A stretch of 64,000 nt of DNA from Cycas panzhihuaensis (Eukaryota > Cycadophyta): positions 166,415,741-166,479,740 of the forward strand of contig CM041465.1 of NCBI GenBank assembly GCA_023213395.1, in the 5' to 3' direction. The number at the start of each line of letters is the position of its first letter. Position 1 is the stretch's first letter. The notes under the pieces are model-generated. The model worked only from the letters and a program-made list of their open reading frames with translations. It made no database searches and was not told where the DNA came from. Positions 34,761 to 46,833 of the stretch are shown here, one piece after another. Position numbers and translations under genes: made by a program.

Positions 34761-34766
34761 GGCATG

Positions 34767-35016
34767 CTATCTTTAAGAAAAGAATATTCCTAGACCTAAA
34801 AAAGATAAAAGCCATACAAGAATGACTATAAATGAAGAATGCACATGAAGTATAAAGTTTTTTGAGCTTATATAAATTTTATCGTAGATTTATTAAGGGA
34901 TGTTCTAAGATAATAGTACCTCAAACTAACCTAACAAAAAGGATAAGGCCTTTGTACATATATTTAAATGTGAAGAAGCTTTCTTTAAACTAAAGAGATC
35001 ATTAACTAATAGACCA
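34767..35016 (+). pseudogene. Gypsy RT end and start of RNase H (element E, second piece)
   Basis: The E frame continues after F. Motifs usual for the RT-RNase H junction of gypsy are legible across shifts: MHMKYKVF (34,846) in the place of the usual EVRSFLGL, NFIVDLLRDVLR, and a KCEEAFFKLKRSLTNRPIF stretch (34,970-35,018). It ends at 35,016 where G1 begins, and resumes at 42,684. Confidence 0.75.
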
Positions 35017-35021
35017 ATATT

Positions 35022-35333
35022 TAAAGGAATAATGGATCTAAGAAATAAATCACTCATATGCACACAATGGTAATGGAGAATGAAAATGAAGATGAAACAA
35101 GATATAAGAGCAAGAATGGAGGTGAGAATGAATGATGACTCCCTCCTTGAGATTTCACCTTTTATTATTGAGGATGAGCATTAGGGTTAGGATTTTCCTG
35201 CCTAATGACATGAACCCAAAATTACATCGAAATGCACATAAAGTACATTTTATTAAGAGACTAATGCTAATAATATATCCTAAGGTCACATAATTAATCT
35301 ACACAAATGACCTTGATACATTAACCTCTTTTA
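35022..35333 (-). repeat. 3' LTR of copia element G1 (left in window)
   Basis: 312 bp, plus-strand ends TAAAGGAATAATGG and CCTCTTTTA. The polypurine tract lies just to the right (35,334-35,348). Confidence 0.9.
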
Positions 35334-35348
35334 ATCTCCCCCTTAATG

Positions 35349-35814
35349 GTGGAAGATCATTTTCAGAAAATCTATTCTATGAGGTCTTCATTTGAGCCTT
35401 ATTATTACATTAAAATTCTAAATAACACTTTTGTGGGAAAACCCTCATGGGAAATAAAAACCCATGAACTTTCTAAGATTTATAGCCCCTTTTATAAGTC
35501 AAAATGGCTAAGGTGGCTCTTTGATGTAGCTTGATAGCCAAGTAGCTTAAATGTGCAGCTTAATCTACTTAGTCTCCATATACTATTTGGTCATCCCCTA
35601 TGCCCTTTTGGGTTTTCACAGGTTCTGATTTTCCAAAACAAGTACAACCCTTATCCTTCCGTGCCTACATGGGGTTTTCATAAAGAGGATAGAGCATAGA
35701 CTTACTCTTATTCTTGGTGCCTGAGGGGTTTTCACGAAGAGAATAGAGTATGATGATCATGTTGCCATCTTCTTTAATCAATCGAAGATGGAGGCCCTAA
35801 GGCCGAGCTACCTT
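35349..35814 (-). other. Untranslated 3' region of G1
   Basis: It lies between RNase H and the polypurine tract. A motif GGGGTTTTCA followed by AAGAG(G/A)ATAGAG occurs twice (about 35,671-35,697 and 35,726-35,750); the same pair is present in G2 (45,198-45,283). Confidence 0.6.
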
Positions 35815-37420
35815 CGGAACTATTTAAACTTCACCCTTTGCAGCAGTTTGGTGAAGATATCGGCCACTTGATCTACTGTGGGACAGTAATCTAATTGAAT
35901 TATGCCATCATGAACAAGTTCCCTAATCCTGTGGATTTTTGTACTTATATGTTTGGTATGATCATGAAATATAGGATTTTTTGCCATGCAGATTACTGAT
36001 TGATTATCCACATAACGACTCGTAGGACTTGTTTGGGTGATATTCAATGTTTTCAATAATTTTCTCAGCCATATCACCTCTTTACTGGTCTCAAAAGCAG
36101 CAATGTATTCAGCTTTGGTAGTTGAATCTACAACTATCTTATGCCATCTGGATCTCCATGATATTGGTGATGTTCCAAGAAACGTTACATACCCAAATGT
36201 AGATCTTCCTGTATCTTTATCTCTTACAAAGTCTGAGTCTGTGTATGTAGAAAGCTTGAAGTCTAAATTAGGTTCATATAACAGACCATATTTGTTGGTC
36301 GTCTTAATGTATCTCAACACTCGCACTGCTACCTGCCAATGATTCTGCTTAGTATTTGTATGTAATGAGTAAGAATGCCAACAGAGTGTATAATATCTGG
36401 CGTTGTATTAGTAGTATAGATGAGACTACCTACAAGTTTCCTGTAGAGTGTTGTGTTTGTCTTCCTAGTGTCACCTTCAGCTGAGAGTTTGGTGTTAAGA
36501 TCCATAGGTGACATCACTAGTTGAGTATCTTCTAACTGAAACTTGGTTAGAATATCATTGATGTATTTTTCTTAGGAGAGGAAAAATTTTCCATTCTTTT
36601 GTGTTACTTTAATTCCTAAGTAATATTTCATCAAACCGAGGTCAGACAATTTGAACATTTTACCAAGGTCTTTTTTCAGCTAGCTTATTGTATGTTCACT
36701 ATTACCCATCACTAGCATGTCATCCATAAAGATTTTGAGATAAGTGACTTTATCCTTATGGCACTTGATGAATAGTATTGCATCAATATCTTGATAGTCA
36801 CAAACCTCGTATCCAAGTTACCTCATCCTTTCAAACAACTTAGCAAACCAAGCATGAGGGGCTTATTTAAGGCCATACAAGGACTTTCTGAGCCTGTAAA
36901 CATTATGCTCTTTACCTTCGATCTCATATCCTTTTGGATGAGCCATGTAAATTTCTTCTTTAAGATCTCCATTGAGAAATGCAGTCTTAATATCGAGTTA
37001 GTGGATTTTTGAACCTTGTTAAGTAGCCAAGGCCATAAGAGTTCTAATTATAGGACACTTGGCTGTATGTGTAAAGACTTCAATGTAGCTGATGTCTTCC
37101 CTTTGTGTAAATCCTTTATCTACCAACCTCGCCTTGTATTTTTTAAGGGTGTCATCTGATCTATATTTATTTTTGAACACCCATTTATTTTGAACTACCT
37201 TTCTACCAAGTGGTAGATCAACGAGCTCCCATGTACCGTTCTTGATAAGAGATTGGTACTCTTCATTCATGACGTTTCTCAAAGCTATATGTTTTACAGC
37301 TTCTTGGTACATTAAGGGCTCTTCATTAAGAGTAAGGTGCAATTCTGCTAGTTCAAGCTCAATATATAATGATTCATACATCCTTGCTCTATGGGCACTT
37401 TGAGTGCCAATTTTGCCCAC
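35815..37420 (-). pseudogene. Copia RT and RNase H of G1
   Basis: Minus-strand frames give RT from NEEYQSLIKNGTWELVDLPL (37,277) and KARLVDKGFTQREDISYIEV (37,142), through the catalytic box IFMDDMLVMGNSE (about 36,735), where the usual YVDD reads FMDD, to SDLGLMKYYLGI. RNase H is well kept: STYTDSDFVRDKDTGRSTFG (36,243), STTKAEYIAAFETSKEVIWL (36,129), DNQSVICMAKNPIFHDHTKH and CPTVDQVADIFTKLLQRVKF ending near 35,823. Stops at 36,998, 36,863 and 36,818 are shared with G2; others, such as the one at about 36,572, are not. Confidence 0.9.
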
Positions 37421-37719
37421 CTCATTTGGTCGTATGTCCTTATTGAGCTAGCAGGCTTCTCGAGATCCTCGAGTTGGGAATGATATCCTCATTTCCCCAA
37501 CTTCTTGGTTCTCATCATGTTCGTTAAAATGATTACTTTATGAGGAGGATGTTGATGTGCTTAAGGAAGATGGTCCTTCTACCACTGTTTTGCCTTTGTC
37601 AACTGAAGGTGGAGAGGATGGTTCTTCTATAATAGCTTTGCCTTTGTCAACTCTATTATCTTTAAAAGATGGTGATGGATGTGCACTCATTGGTTAAGAG
37701 TCACAACTTGTATCCTCCA

Positions 37720-38760
37720 AGGCTCTATTATCAGCTTCCAACATTTGGAGTAATTCATGTCTATCCCTCCCCCCCAAATTTTGGAATCTAAACATCATAC
37801 TTGATAACATTATTGTAGTGGCGTGAGGATATTATGGAGTCTAATTTAAGAAACTGGTCCTCTGTCTTCGTAAAAATGATATCTCTGGTAATGATAATTT
37901 TTCATTGTGAAGGTATGAAGACCTTATACCCTTTCTTATCCATAGGGTATCCAATAAAGATGCCTTTAAGTGCCCTTGGCTCGAGTTTATTTCGATCTGC
38001 ATCTAGAATATGGGCATAACATATAGAGCCAAAAATTCTAAAGTAGTGAATAATGGGGGCTTGTCCTAACCACTTTTCATTAGGTGATTATACTTCCTTT
38101 GATGGGCTAATAGCATTGATATAATAAACGGCTGTCCAGATTGCTTTAGCCCATAGATAGACAGGTATATTTTTATATATTAACATAGCACGAGCCATGT
38201 TCATGATTGTCCTGTTCATGCGCTCGGTAACTCCATTTTGTTGTGAGGTACCTGCTACTGTTGTTTGATGCTTGATGCCATTGTCTCGAAGGTAGCTTTC
38301 AAACTCATGTGAGGTATATTCACCACCATTATCAGTTCAAAGATATTTGAGTTGATAACTTGACTCTTTTTCAATGAGGGCTTTAAATTCTTTGAATATA
38401 CGGAATGCTTCATCTTTCTCGTGTAGAAAAGCTACCCATACTTTTCTAGTGAAATCATTAATGAAAGAGATGTAATATAGATTGCCCTTCAGTGAAGGAA
38501 TGGGCATTGGCTCGCCTGGTCAGTGTACCAATTGTAATGGATGGCTCAATTTCCACTAACTTTTGGGAAAGGGTTGTCGATGAGATTTGGCAATGATACA
38601 AGCTTCACATTTAAAGGGCTTAGAGGATAACTTTGGAAGGTTTGGAAAAGCATTAGAAAGATCTCTAAGTCTATCAATATGAACATGGCCCATACAAGCA
38701 TGCCAAAGAGCTTCTGGTGACAATGTTGGATAGGTTAAGATGGAATTAAATACAAATTCT
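37720..38760 (-). pseudogene. Copia integrase of G1
   Basis: The gag-pre-integrase finger reads EALWHACMGHVHIDRL (about 38,715) with KCEACIIAKSHRQPFPKS (38,610). The core shows FINDFTRKVWVAFL (38,460), TDNGGEYTSHEFESYL (38,335) and QQNGVTERMNRT (38,235), so the D-D-E residues are present. The tail has RIFGSICYAHILDADRNKLE (38,030) and GIFIGYPMDKKGYKVF. A stop at 38,337-38,339, directly before TDNGG, is shared with G2. Confidence 0.88.
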
Positions 38761-40358
38761 TCATCGGCACAAGGGCTTTGGGTACAATGGGCTTCAGAAG
38801 ATAGAGAGCCATTCAGTTAAAAGAGTTTGTCAGAGAGACGTTCAGTCAAAACCACCTGATTAGTTGGAGGATGAATGACCTTAAGAGTCTAGTCATTTGT
38901 GATTACACTCAGATCCAATCCACGTGAAACAAGTGTGGATAAAGAGGGTAGGTTTTGTTTGAGATTGGGTATGTATAAGACATTAAGCAATATAAAATCT
39001 TCTAAGCCTAGGAGTTTCAAGCGAATGTTGCCAATTCCTTCAACAAGTTGTTGTGATTTATCAACCATGTGAATAACTCCATGAACATTTGAGTCAAATG
39101 TTTGATATAGACTGCGATTGCATATCATATGTTGAGTTACTCCTGTGTCCATGATCCATTATCCATCGATTGAAGCCACACTATTGGCAATTCCAATAGG
39201 GCTTGGTATTGGTGAAGGGAATTCGCAAGTGATATATCCACACCAAGCTTCAAAGTATCTCTTTGGTTGGTCAATGGCATTTGATGTTGATAATCCCTCA
39301 ATTCTTTGAATGTGTGCTTGTATAAACCCTGTACCACTAAAGGATTCTTCACAAGTTTCTTTAATATTGTGAGCTCCATGTTTTCGTTGGAACTTGGCCA
39401 ACTTATAAGTGGCAGTTCTACAATCTTTTGTTAAGTGTAATTTACGGTTATACCAATCACACATAATGGTTTGATTACGGTCCACAAGAAGAAATCTTGG
39501 TTTGGCTTTGTTGTCTTGCTCTTTATTGAGGTGGCCCTTGGCCTTGGAACTGTCGAGGTTGTGATTGAGGGTTTGATTGACCTTGTGGATGATTTTCCAT
39601 ATTTCTTCCTCTTCCTCTTGCTCGGTTATTTCCTCTGCCACGAGAGGGACCTTGATTTTTTGTGTAGCAAACTTCTTCTTCTACCTCAAAGGCTGCATCT
39701 GGAAGAAAGTTAGATGCTACAAAGTTTGTATCAAAGGTCTTGTCAAATTCTATAAACTTCTCGACAAGTGCTTCAAAGTTGAGTATCTTCAATGTTCCAC
39801 TAGATTGAAGACTTCCAAGCAAGTTTTTATAATCAGGGACATGTAAATATGACTGGATCAAAAATGCCTAAGTGATGCATTGGGTCTTAAAGTCTTTGTC
39901 AATTGTCTATTTGATTGGTCAAAGGAGATTTATTATCTCATGAGCTCGTCCCTTCTGCATTTTTAATTTGTTCATTTTCAAAACAAGATGAACAAATTCT
40001 AAATCTAACTTTGTATCAAAGTTCTTTCTAAGAACTTCTAGGACCTTCTAGGCTATATCATGTTCCTCTTCATTTATCAAGTTATACAAGGAGTGATCAA
40101 TGACCAATAAAATTCCTACATGAATCTTTTCATCATCTATCTCCCATTGTAGTTTAATTGCAGCATCTGTAGGAGCTGTTGGGGCGGTCCACTAGAAGCA
40201 GTTGTTGTAGTCGTTACTGGTGTGTTGGGTGTAGGCTGCAAGTGGGCTCTCCAAAGGCCTTCATACTTTGCAACATTTTTAATTCTAGTGTACCATATAT
40301 CCCAATTTTCTTTGCCTTTCAATATACAGTTAACATTTTGCTTGAATTGAGATGACAT
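38760..40358 (-). pseudogene. Copia gag and protease of G1
   Basis: The gag start at 40,358 reads MSSQFKQNVNCILKGKENWD, then WYTRIKNVAKYEGLW, a UBN2-type copia gag. An in-frame Met lies 38 codons upstream, but the MSSQF start fits the family better. After a frame-broken middle, a Gly/Arg-rich and Gln-rich stretch (GPSRGRGNNRARGRGRNMEN, 39,640-39,590) precedes the zinc knuckle CDWYNRKLHLTKDC (39,461-39,420), which lacks its second Cys. Protease starts WIMDTGVTQHM (39,158) with DTG intact, followed by VLYIPNLKQNLPSLSTLVSR (38,983). Confidence 0.85.
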
Positions 40359-42352
40359 GGTGATGATGAAGAAGTAGAAGAGATGATAGAAGTATGTGCC
40401 ACTAACACGTGTGGCTAGTACACCTGGCATAGTAGGGATGTAGAAATGATTGTTATGATGAGAAGTAAGCAATGATTAATTATTTTTCAACAATTATATA
40501 AAAAATAAATATAAGTAATGATGCAAGAATGAGGCCTAATATAGAGCTGGCAAAGAGTGATAATATGTCATGCCACTAACCTCTCACTTATGTCCAAATG
40601 TAGGTGAGGTTTCAATGCCTAAGGCTTCTAGTATACGATTAGGGCCTTCACCCATGATACCCGCACCTATGCTTAGTGATGAAATCTAAGTCACAGTGGA
40701 GCCCAGGTACTCCCAGTCCTCACCCAGTTCACCAATGAACAGCTATATACCTCCTCTGAAGAGTCAAACGGTACTGTGTATCCCATGGCTATGACAGATA
40801 TTGGATCAGGCTAATTTTAATCTTACATTAAGGTTTTCAGTTTTCTTGAGTGGTTATAAGGATTATCCCTAATTGGGGGCCGTAGGTATGGCTAACCTAT
40901 CCCTCTACCACTATTCTGATTAATACCATACCCAATATAAAATTCACACCTCCCTTAGGGCCTAGACTTCAGCCAACCTTGGTCTATTTCAACCAAGGCG
41001 AGTGTGTGTGCAAGTCAAGAACTAGTGATATAGATTGTACAGATGAGATTCCTTTTAGGAATAGTGTAAGATATTTCTGTATAACTGAAAACTAAAATAG
41101 AAACTTGCCAAATGTGCTTGTTTGCTTTTCGTGCTTGCTTTATTGTTGTTGCTACTTTTATGATGCTTTATTATTGTTGTTACTTTTGTGATGCTTTATT
41201 CTTGTTGTTGCTTTTGTGATGCTTTATGCTATGTGTGCAAATAGAAAAGCATGCTAGATTTAGTAGGGGAACCAGATGTTGTTTCTGATCTAAGGTTTCC
41301 CTTGCTTTAATACAATGTTTCCAAATATGATTTTAAAAGTTTTGATACAAAAGCCATAATGGGATAAAAAGTGGATCAACTTGCCACTAAAATTATGATT
41401 TTTCTAAATCTATATGCATGCTACTTTACCCTATTTTGTGATTTTTTCACAAAATTTACAAATAATGATAAATGGGCAAATTTATAGAAATTACAAATAT
41501 GAAGGCCTAAATGATGAAATATGAATTTATGACATAAGGAAAAAGTGTTCAGAATGTCATTTCTGATAGAGCTGTGAAGTTAGATTTCAGAAAAGGCACA
41601 AAATCTTTTCTACCCGAAAAAGCACCAAAGTAAAATCATGCCAAATCAACTATCTCAGAATCTGCACTTCAATATGTCAAAAGTTATGTTTTGACATGTA
41701 CATTAACTTTCCCTTCTGCACTATCTACAAAATCTACCAATTAATTACCTAAAATGCCCTTGCAAGGTCTTTTGTGGGGTTTAGTAGGCAAAATCAGTAA
41801 CCGTGAGAAAACTACATAGATCACACTAACCAGTGAATGAAATTTAATGATATTTATCTTAAAATGATCTTAAGACATAAATTTACCATATCCCTTAATA
41901 AAACTTTTAGATCTTTAGCTTATAATTGAAGGATTTCATTAGGAAAAGTGTTTTAAATCACTTATCCACAAAATTTACCCTTTTTATCACAGCCAAACCT
42001 CATTGTTATAGGTTGAATCTAAAGTTTCTCTAAAAGACAAAAATGATCCTCTAGTGAAGGTGACCTTGCATGCCAAATTTCATCAAATTCGGAGATGGTT
42101 AAATTTTTATGAAATTTTGGGCCTTTAATGCTCATGGTTCTATTTCAGTAGCTGAACGACTTCAAAAACCTATATTCTTCACCTCTAGATTTATGCACAC
42201 ATGTATAACGTATCAACATGTAAAATACTATAATTTTATACTCTCAAAATGTTAAAAAATTAAGGAATACACTCTCAATACTTCACATTGAAGGTGAAGG
42301 AGAGGCAAAATGACTCCATGCAAGTGGAATGGAGTGAATAGATCCTCTTCTG
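40359..42352 (-). other. Untranslated leader of G1
   Basis: About 2 kb between the primer site and gag. It holds a 28-bp unit, TTGTTGTT(G)CTTTTGTGATGCTTTATT-like, in three imperfect tandem copies (41,141-41,228). The half next to the LTR (41,396-42,352) aligns with the G2 leader; the gag-proximal half is absent from G2. Confidence 0.65.
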
Positions 42353-42364
42353 GCTCTGATACCA
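42353..42364 (-). other. Primer binding site of G1
   Basis: Plus-strand GCTCTGATACCA, the exact reverse complement of TGGTATCAGAGC (initiator tRNA-Met type), two bases from the 5' LTR. Confidence 0.95.
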
Positions 42365-42366
42365 CA

Positions 42367-42678
42367 TGAAGGAAGGATCGATCTAGGAGATAAATCACTC
42401 GCATGCACACAATGGCAATGGAGAATGAAAATGAAGATGAAACAAGATATGAGAGCAAGAATGGAGGTGAGAATGAATGATGACTCCCTCCTTGAGATTT
42501 CACCTTTTATTATTGAGGATGAGTATTAGGGTTAGGATTTTTTCGCCTAATGATATAAACCTAAAACTACATCTAAATACACATAAAATACATTTTATTA
42601 AGAGACTAATGCTAATAATATATCCTAAGGTCACATACTTAATCTACACAAATGACCTTGATACATTAACCTCTTTCA
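42367..42678 (-). repeat. 5' LTR of copia element G1 (right in window)
   Basis: 312 bp with intact ends: plus strand TGAAGGAAGGAT to CTCTTTCA. Followed by the target duplication ATATT. Confidence 0.95.
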
Positions 42679-42683
42679 ATATT

Positions 42684-43920
42684 ATATATCTTTAATTCTA
42701 AAAAACCTTAACTAGTAATAAGAAATACTAATAGGGATAGTCTAAAAGGAGTTTTAGTGCAAGATAGTAAATATATAAGCTCTAAATCTAGGAAACTATA
42801 AAATGCTAAGAAAACTTATCCCACTCATGTCCTAGAGTTATTAGGAGTTATACATGCCTTAAAGATTTAGCACCACTATTTGTTAGAAGTTAAATTTATT
42901 CTTAAAATATATCACTATAACTTATAACTCATTTTTAAATAACCACATTTAAATATAAGGGAAAGGAATTAGTTAGAATTAATTATTGAATATGATTTTA
43001 ATATTCAAGATATGCTTGGGAAGGAAAATTAGATAGTAGATACCCTTAGTTGAAAAAGAAATTATGTCAACGTTATATCTCTAGTACTTACTAATTTAAA
43101 TAATTTTATAAAAACTCCCTACCCACTAGAGGAGATTTTAAACTCATCCTCGATTAGCTATAAAGACTTTGGGATAATATTTAGCATAAAGAGCAAGAAG
43201 AAAACTATACTATCTTAGACAATGGTTTATTTTATTATAAGTGAGGTTATATATACCTAATATTCCTAAAACAAAGAATAGAATTTTGAAAGATGCTCCT
43301 GACATATCTATAGTAAGGTATTCAAGCTTTCACAAAACCTATATAATTATTAATAAATATTTGTTTTGGCCTAACATGAAATAGGACACATAATTGTATA
43401 TTTAAGTGTCTTTATTATTAAAGAGTTAAGGCAAAACAATGTAAAATCCCCTATTTATTATGGCTATTAGGCATCCCTAGTTCAAAGTTGAAATCTATGA
43501 GCATGGATTCTAACACTATTTTATCCTATAATCAAAAGGGTCATAATGTCATCTTAGTAGTAGTAATAGCTTGAGTAAAATGGCCCATTTTTTACCCATT
43601 AGAACAAAATCCACTAGAAGGGATATTACTCATATATTTACAAGTGAAATATTGTAATTACATGGGGTACCCAAAAGTATCATATCTGATAGAGACCCCA
43701 AGTTTATGTATAACTTTTAAAAAATAATTTTTAATGAGATAAGAACTAACCTTAAAATGAGTGCAACTTATGATACTTAGACTAACAACTAAATGGAATG
43801 AGTAAATAGGGTAGTAGAAGATATATTATAAATCTATACTATGGAAAGACCCTTCTATTGAAAAAATTACATAAATATATAGTAGAATTTATATATAATC
43901 AAAGTTACTAGTCTTCTATT
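42684..43920 (+). pseudogene. Gypsy RNase H and integrase (element E, third piece)
   Basis: Broken RNase H frames come first. Integrase follows: APDISIVRYSSFHKTY (43,298) begins its zinc finger, then KMAHFLPIRTKSTRRDITHI (43,577), LHGVPKSIISDRDPKFMYNF (43,657) with one catalytic Asp, and KMSATYDT*TNN*ME*VNRV (43,757), where the Glu of the D-D-E set is kept. The frame stops at 43,920 inside SSIK, where element H begins, and resumes at 52,619. Confidence 0.85.
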
Positions 43921-43925
43921 AAGAT

Positions 43926-44402
43926 TTTTAAAATATATGATAGATTCACATATCTAATATTTAATATGATATAGTATACCCACATAAAATTCCACTCACC
44001 AAATGCATTAGGAGATGTGAAATACATAATTATTCATGTACAGATCTTGTTGGATGATGAAAAAGCTCAAGAGATATTATAGGATATTTATGAGTGACAT
44101 TGATATAAATATATATATATATACCACTGAAGAACTTGGCAAAGAAAATGTAATTATTTGATATTATAATAGGAGCTCCCAACTCCAACCTTCTCCTATG
44201 GTTTTTCTCACATTGAATTTTTTACATATAAATCTATTATCTATTGTGATGCATACATGTTCATTTATATTACTTTATATTTTATGTTATTACTTAATAT
44301 GTTGATCTTACATACATAATTTGTATACATTTCTCATGATATAATTCATTAATTATATGTTTTTAATATATTTTTGCTACACATAATAAGTACATTCTAA
44401 TA
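43926..44402 (+). repeat. 5' LTR of element H
   Basis: About 477 bp, from TTTTAAAATATATGATAG to TTCTAATA, matched by 52,108-52,582. Confidence 0.8.
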
Positions 44403-44548
44403 TAATATTAGAGATTTTAATCAATAAAGTTGAATGTAATAGTTCTAACTTTATCAAAGATGTATTTTACAACTTTTTTTAGATTTATTTTTGTATATTC
44501 TAATGTTTTCAAAGGATTTAGATATCATAATAATATTGTTGATGATAA

Positions 44549-44860
44549 TGAAGGAATGATGGATCTATAAGATAAATCACTCACATATACACAATGGCAA
44601 TGGAGAATGAAAAAGAAAATGAAACAAGATATGAGTGTAAGCTTGGAGGTGAGAATGAATAATGACTCCCTCCTTGAGATTTTACCTTTTATTATTGAGG
44701 GTGAACATTAGGGTTAGGATTTTCCTGCTTAATAACATGAACCCGAAATTACATCTAAATGCACATAAAGTACATTTCATTAAGAGACTAATGCTAATAA
44801 TATATCCTAAGATCACATAATTAATCTACACAAATAACCTTGATACATTAACCTCTTTCA
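44549..44860 (-). repeat. 3' LTR of copia element G2 (left in window)
   Basis: 312 bp, plus strand TGAAGGAATGATGG to CTCTTTCA, followed by the polypurine tract (minus strand TTAAGGGGGGGAT). Confidence 0.93.
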
Positions 44861-45349
44861 ATCCCCCCCTTAATGGTGGAAGGTCATTTTCAAAAAATCT
44901 ATTCTATGAGGTCTGCATTTAAGCCTTATTATTACATTGAAATTCTAAATGACACTTTTGTGCGAAAACCCTCATGGGGAATAAAAACCCACGAACTTTC
45001 TAAGATCTATAGCCCCTTTTATAAATTAAAATGGCTAAGGTGGCTCTTTGATGTAGTCTGATAGCCAAGTAGCTTAAATATGCAGCTTAATTTGCTAAGT
45101 CTCCATATACTATTTAGTTATCCCCTATGCCCTTTTGGGTTTTCATAGGTTCTGATTTTCTAAAATAAGTACAACCCTTATCCTTCCGTGCCCACATGGG
45201 GTTTTCACAAAGAGGATAGAGCAGAGACTTACTCTTATTCTTCTGCGCCCACAAGGGGTTTTCATGAAGAGAATAGAGTATGATGATCCTATTGCCATCT
45301 TCTTTGATCAATCGAAGATGGAGGCCCTAAGGCTGAGCTACCTTCGAAA

Positions 45350-46810
45350 CTATTCAAACTTCACCCTTTGCAGCAGTTTAGTGAAGATATCGGCCACTTG
45401 ATCTATAGTGGGACAGTAATCTAATTGAATTGTGCTGTCATGAACAAGTTCCCTAATCTTATAGACTTTCGTACTTATGTATTTGGTAGGATCGTGAAAT
45501 ACAGGATTTTTTTCCATGCAGATTGCTGATTGATTATCCACATGAAGACTCGTAGGACTTGCTTGGGTGATATTCAATGTTTCCAATAATTTTCTCAGTC
45601 ATATCACCTCTTTACTGGTCTCAGAAGTAGTAATGTATTCAGCTTCGATAGTTAAATCTATAACTATCTTCTGTCATCTGGATCTCCATGATATTGGTAC
45701 TGTTCCAAGAAACATTACATACCTAGACATAGATCTTCATGTATCTTTATCTCCTGCAAAGTCTAAGCCTGTGTATGCATAAAGCTTGAAGTTTGAATTA
45801 GGTTCATATAACAGACCATATTTGCTGGTCGTCTTAAGGTATCTCAACACTCGCACTGCTACCTGCTAATGATTTTGTTTAAGATTTGTCATGTAACAAG
45901 CAAGAATGCTGACAGAGTGTATAATATCTAGCCTTGTATTGGTAGTGTAGATGAGACTACTTATAAGTTTCATATAGAGTGTTACATCTGCCTCCCTAGT
46001 ATCACCTTCAGTTGAGAATTTAGTGTTAGGATCCATAGGTAACATCACTGGTCGAGCATCTTCTAACTGAAACTTGGTTAGAAGATCGTTGATATATTTT
46101 TCTTGGGAGAGAAAAATTTTCCATTCTTTTGTATTATTTCAATTCCCAAATAATATTTCATCAAACCGAGGTCAGACAATTCGAACGTTTTACTAAGGTC
46201 CTTTTTCAGCTGGCTTATTGCCTATTCACTATTATCCGTTACTAGCATGTCATCCATAAAGATTATGAGATAAGTGACTTTATCCTTATGGCACTTGATG
46301 AACAACGTTGCATCAATATCTTGATAGTCACAAACCTCGTATCCAAGTTACCTCATCCTTTCATACAACTTGGCAAACCAAGTATGAGGGGCTTATTTAA
46401 GGCCATACAAGGACTTTTTGAGCCTATAAACCTTATGCTCTTGACCTTCGATCTCATATCCTTCTGGCTAAGCCATGTAAATTTCTTCTTCAAGATCTCC
46501 ATTAAGAAATGCAGTCTTAATATCGAGTTAGTGGATTTTTCAACCACATTGAGCGTACCAGGCCACAAGAGTTCTAATTGTAGGCCACTTGGTTGTAGGT
46601 GTAAAGACTTTAGTGTAGTCAATGCCTTCCCTTTGTGTAAATCCTTTAGCTACCAACCTTGCCTTGTGTTTTTCAAGGGTGTCATCTGATCTATATTTGT
46701 TCTTGAACATACATTTATTTTGAACTACCTTTCTGCTAAGTGGTAGATCAACGAGCTCCCATGTACCATTCTTAATAAGAGATTGGTACTCTCCGTTCAT
46801 GGTGTTTCTC
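45350..46810 (-). pseudogene. Copia RT and RNase H of G2
   Basis: RT starts NGEYQSLIKNGTWELVDLPL and KARLVAKGFTQREGIDYTKV, and has the FMDD box near 46,253. The RNase H half is more decayed than in G1, but DNQSAICMEKNPVFHDPTKY and CPTIDQVADIFTKLLQRVKF (ending 45,353) are clear. Stops at 46,528, 46,393 and 46,348 coincide with those of G1. A ThrProThr-to-Trp stretch near 46,580 shows the usual copia continuation. Confidence 0.88.
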
Positions 46811-46833
46811 CAAGCTGTATGCTTTACAACTTC

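Larger units (their letters stand above)
28629..34761 (+). mobile_element. Short non-coding LTR element F, nested in E
   Basis: LTRs of about 346 bp lie at 28,629-28,974 and 34,414-34,760 (shared AATAAATATRTAATAGAGAA, TTATATTCTATTG and GAGTARTGGCTAG). A primer-site-like TAGTACCAGAAT (28,979-28,990) follows the first and a purine run ATGGGGGAG (34,405-34,413) precedes the second. GCATG flanks the element at 28,624-28,628 and 34,762-34,766. Without nested element I it is about 2.1 kb, and its internal 1.4 kb shows no pol motif. It depends on proteins from elsewhere. The E pol frame continues across it, which confirms the boundaries. Confidence 0.8.
35022..42678 (-). mobile_element. Ty1/copia element G1, minus strand, nested in E
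   Basis: A 7.66-kb element with two 312-bp LTRs (35,022-35,333 and 42,367-42,678) and target duplication ATATT (35,017-35,021; 42,679-42,683). On the minus strand it reads primer site (42,364-42,353), leader, gag (from 40,358), protease, integrase, RT, RNase H (to about 35,815), untranslated tail, polypurine tract (CCATTAAGGGGGAGA, minus strand). All copia domains are in order but with many stops. By eye the LTRs differ at about 22 of 312 positions. G2 is a close relative. Confidence 0.92.

Noticed and set aside
35346-35534. 62-residue plus-strand frame, repeated at 44,873-45,061
   Set aside because: It is conserved only because both lie in the untranslated 3' region of G1 and G2, antisense to those elements.
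41141-41228. CRISPR-like array
   Set aside because: The repeats are directly adjacent without spacers and lie in a plant retrotransposon leader.
42252-42503. 83-residue minus-strand frame across the G1 LTR
   Set aside because: It crosses the LTR, primer site and leader, which are non-coding in this family, and the repeat of the same frame in other LTR copies only reflects LTR similarity.
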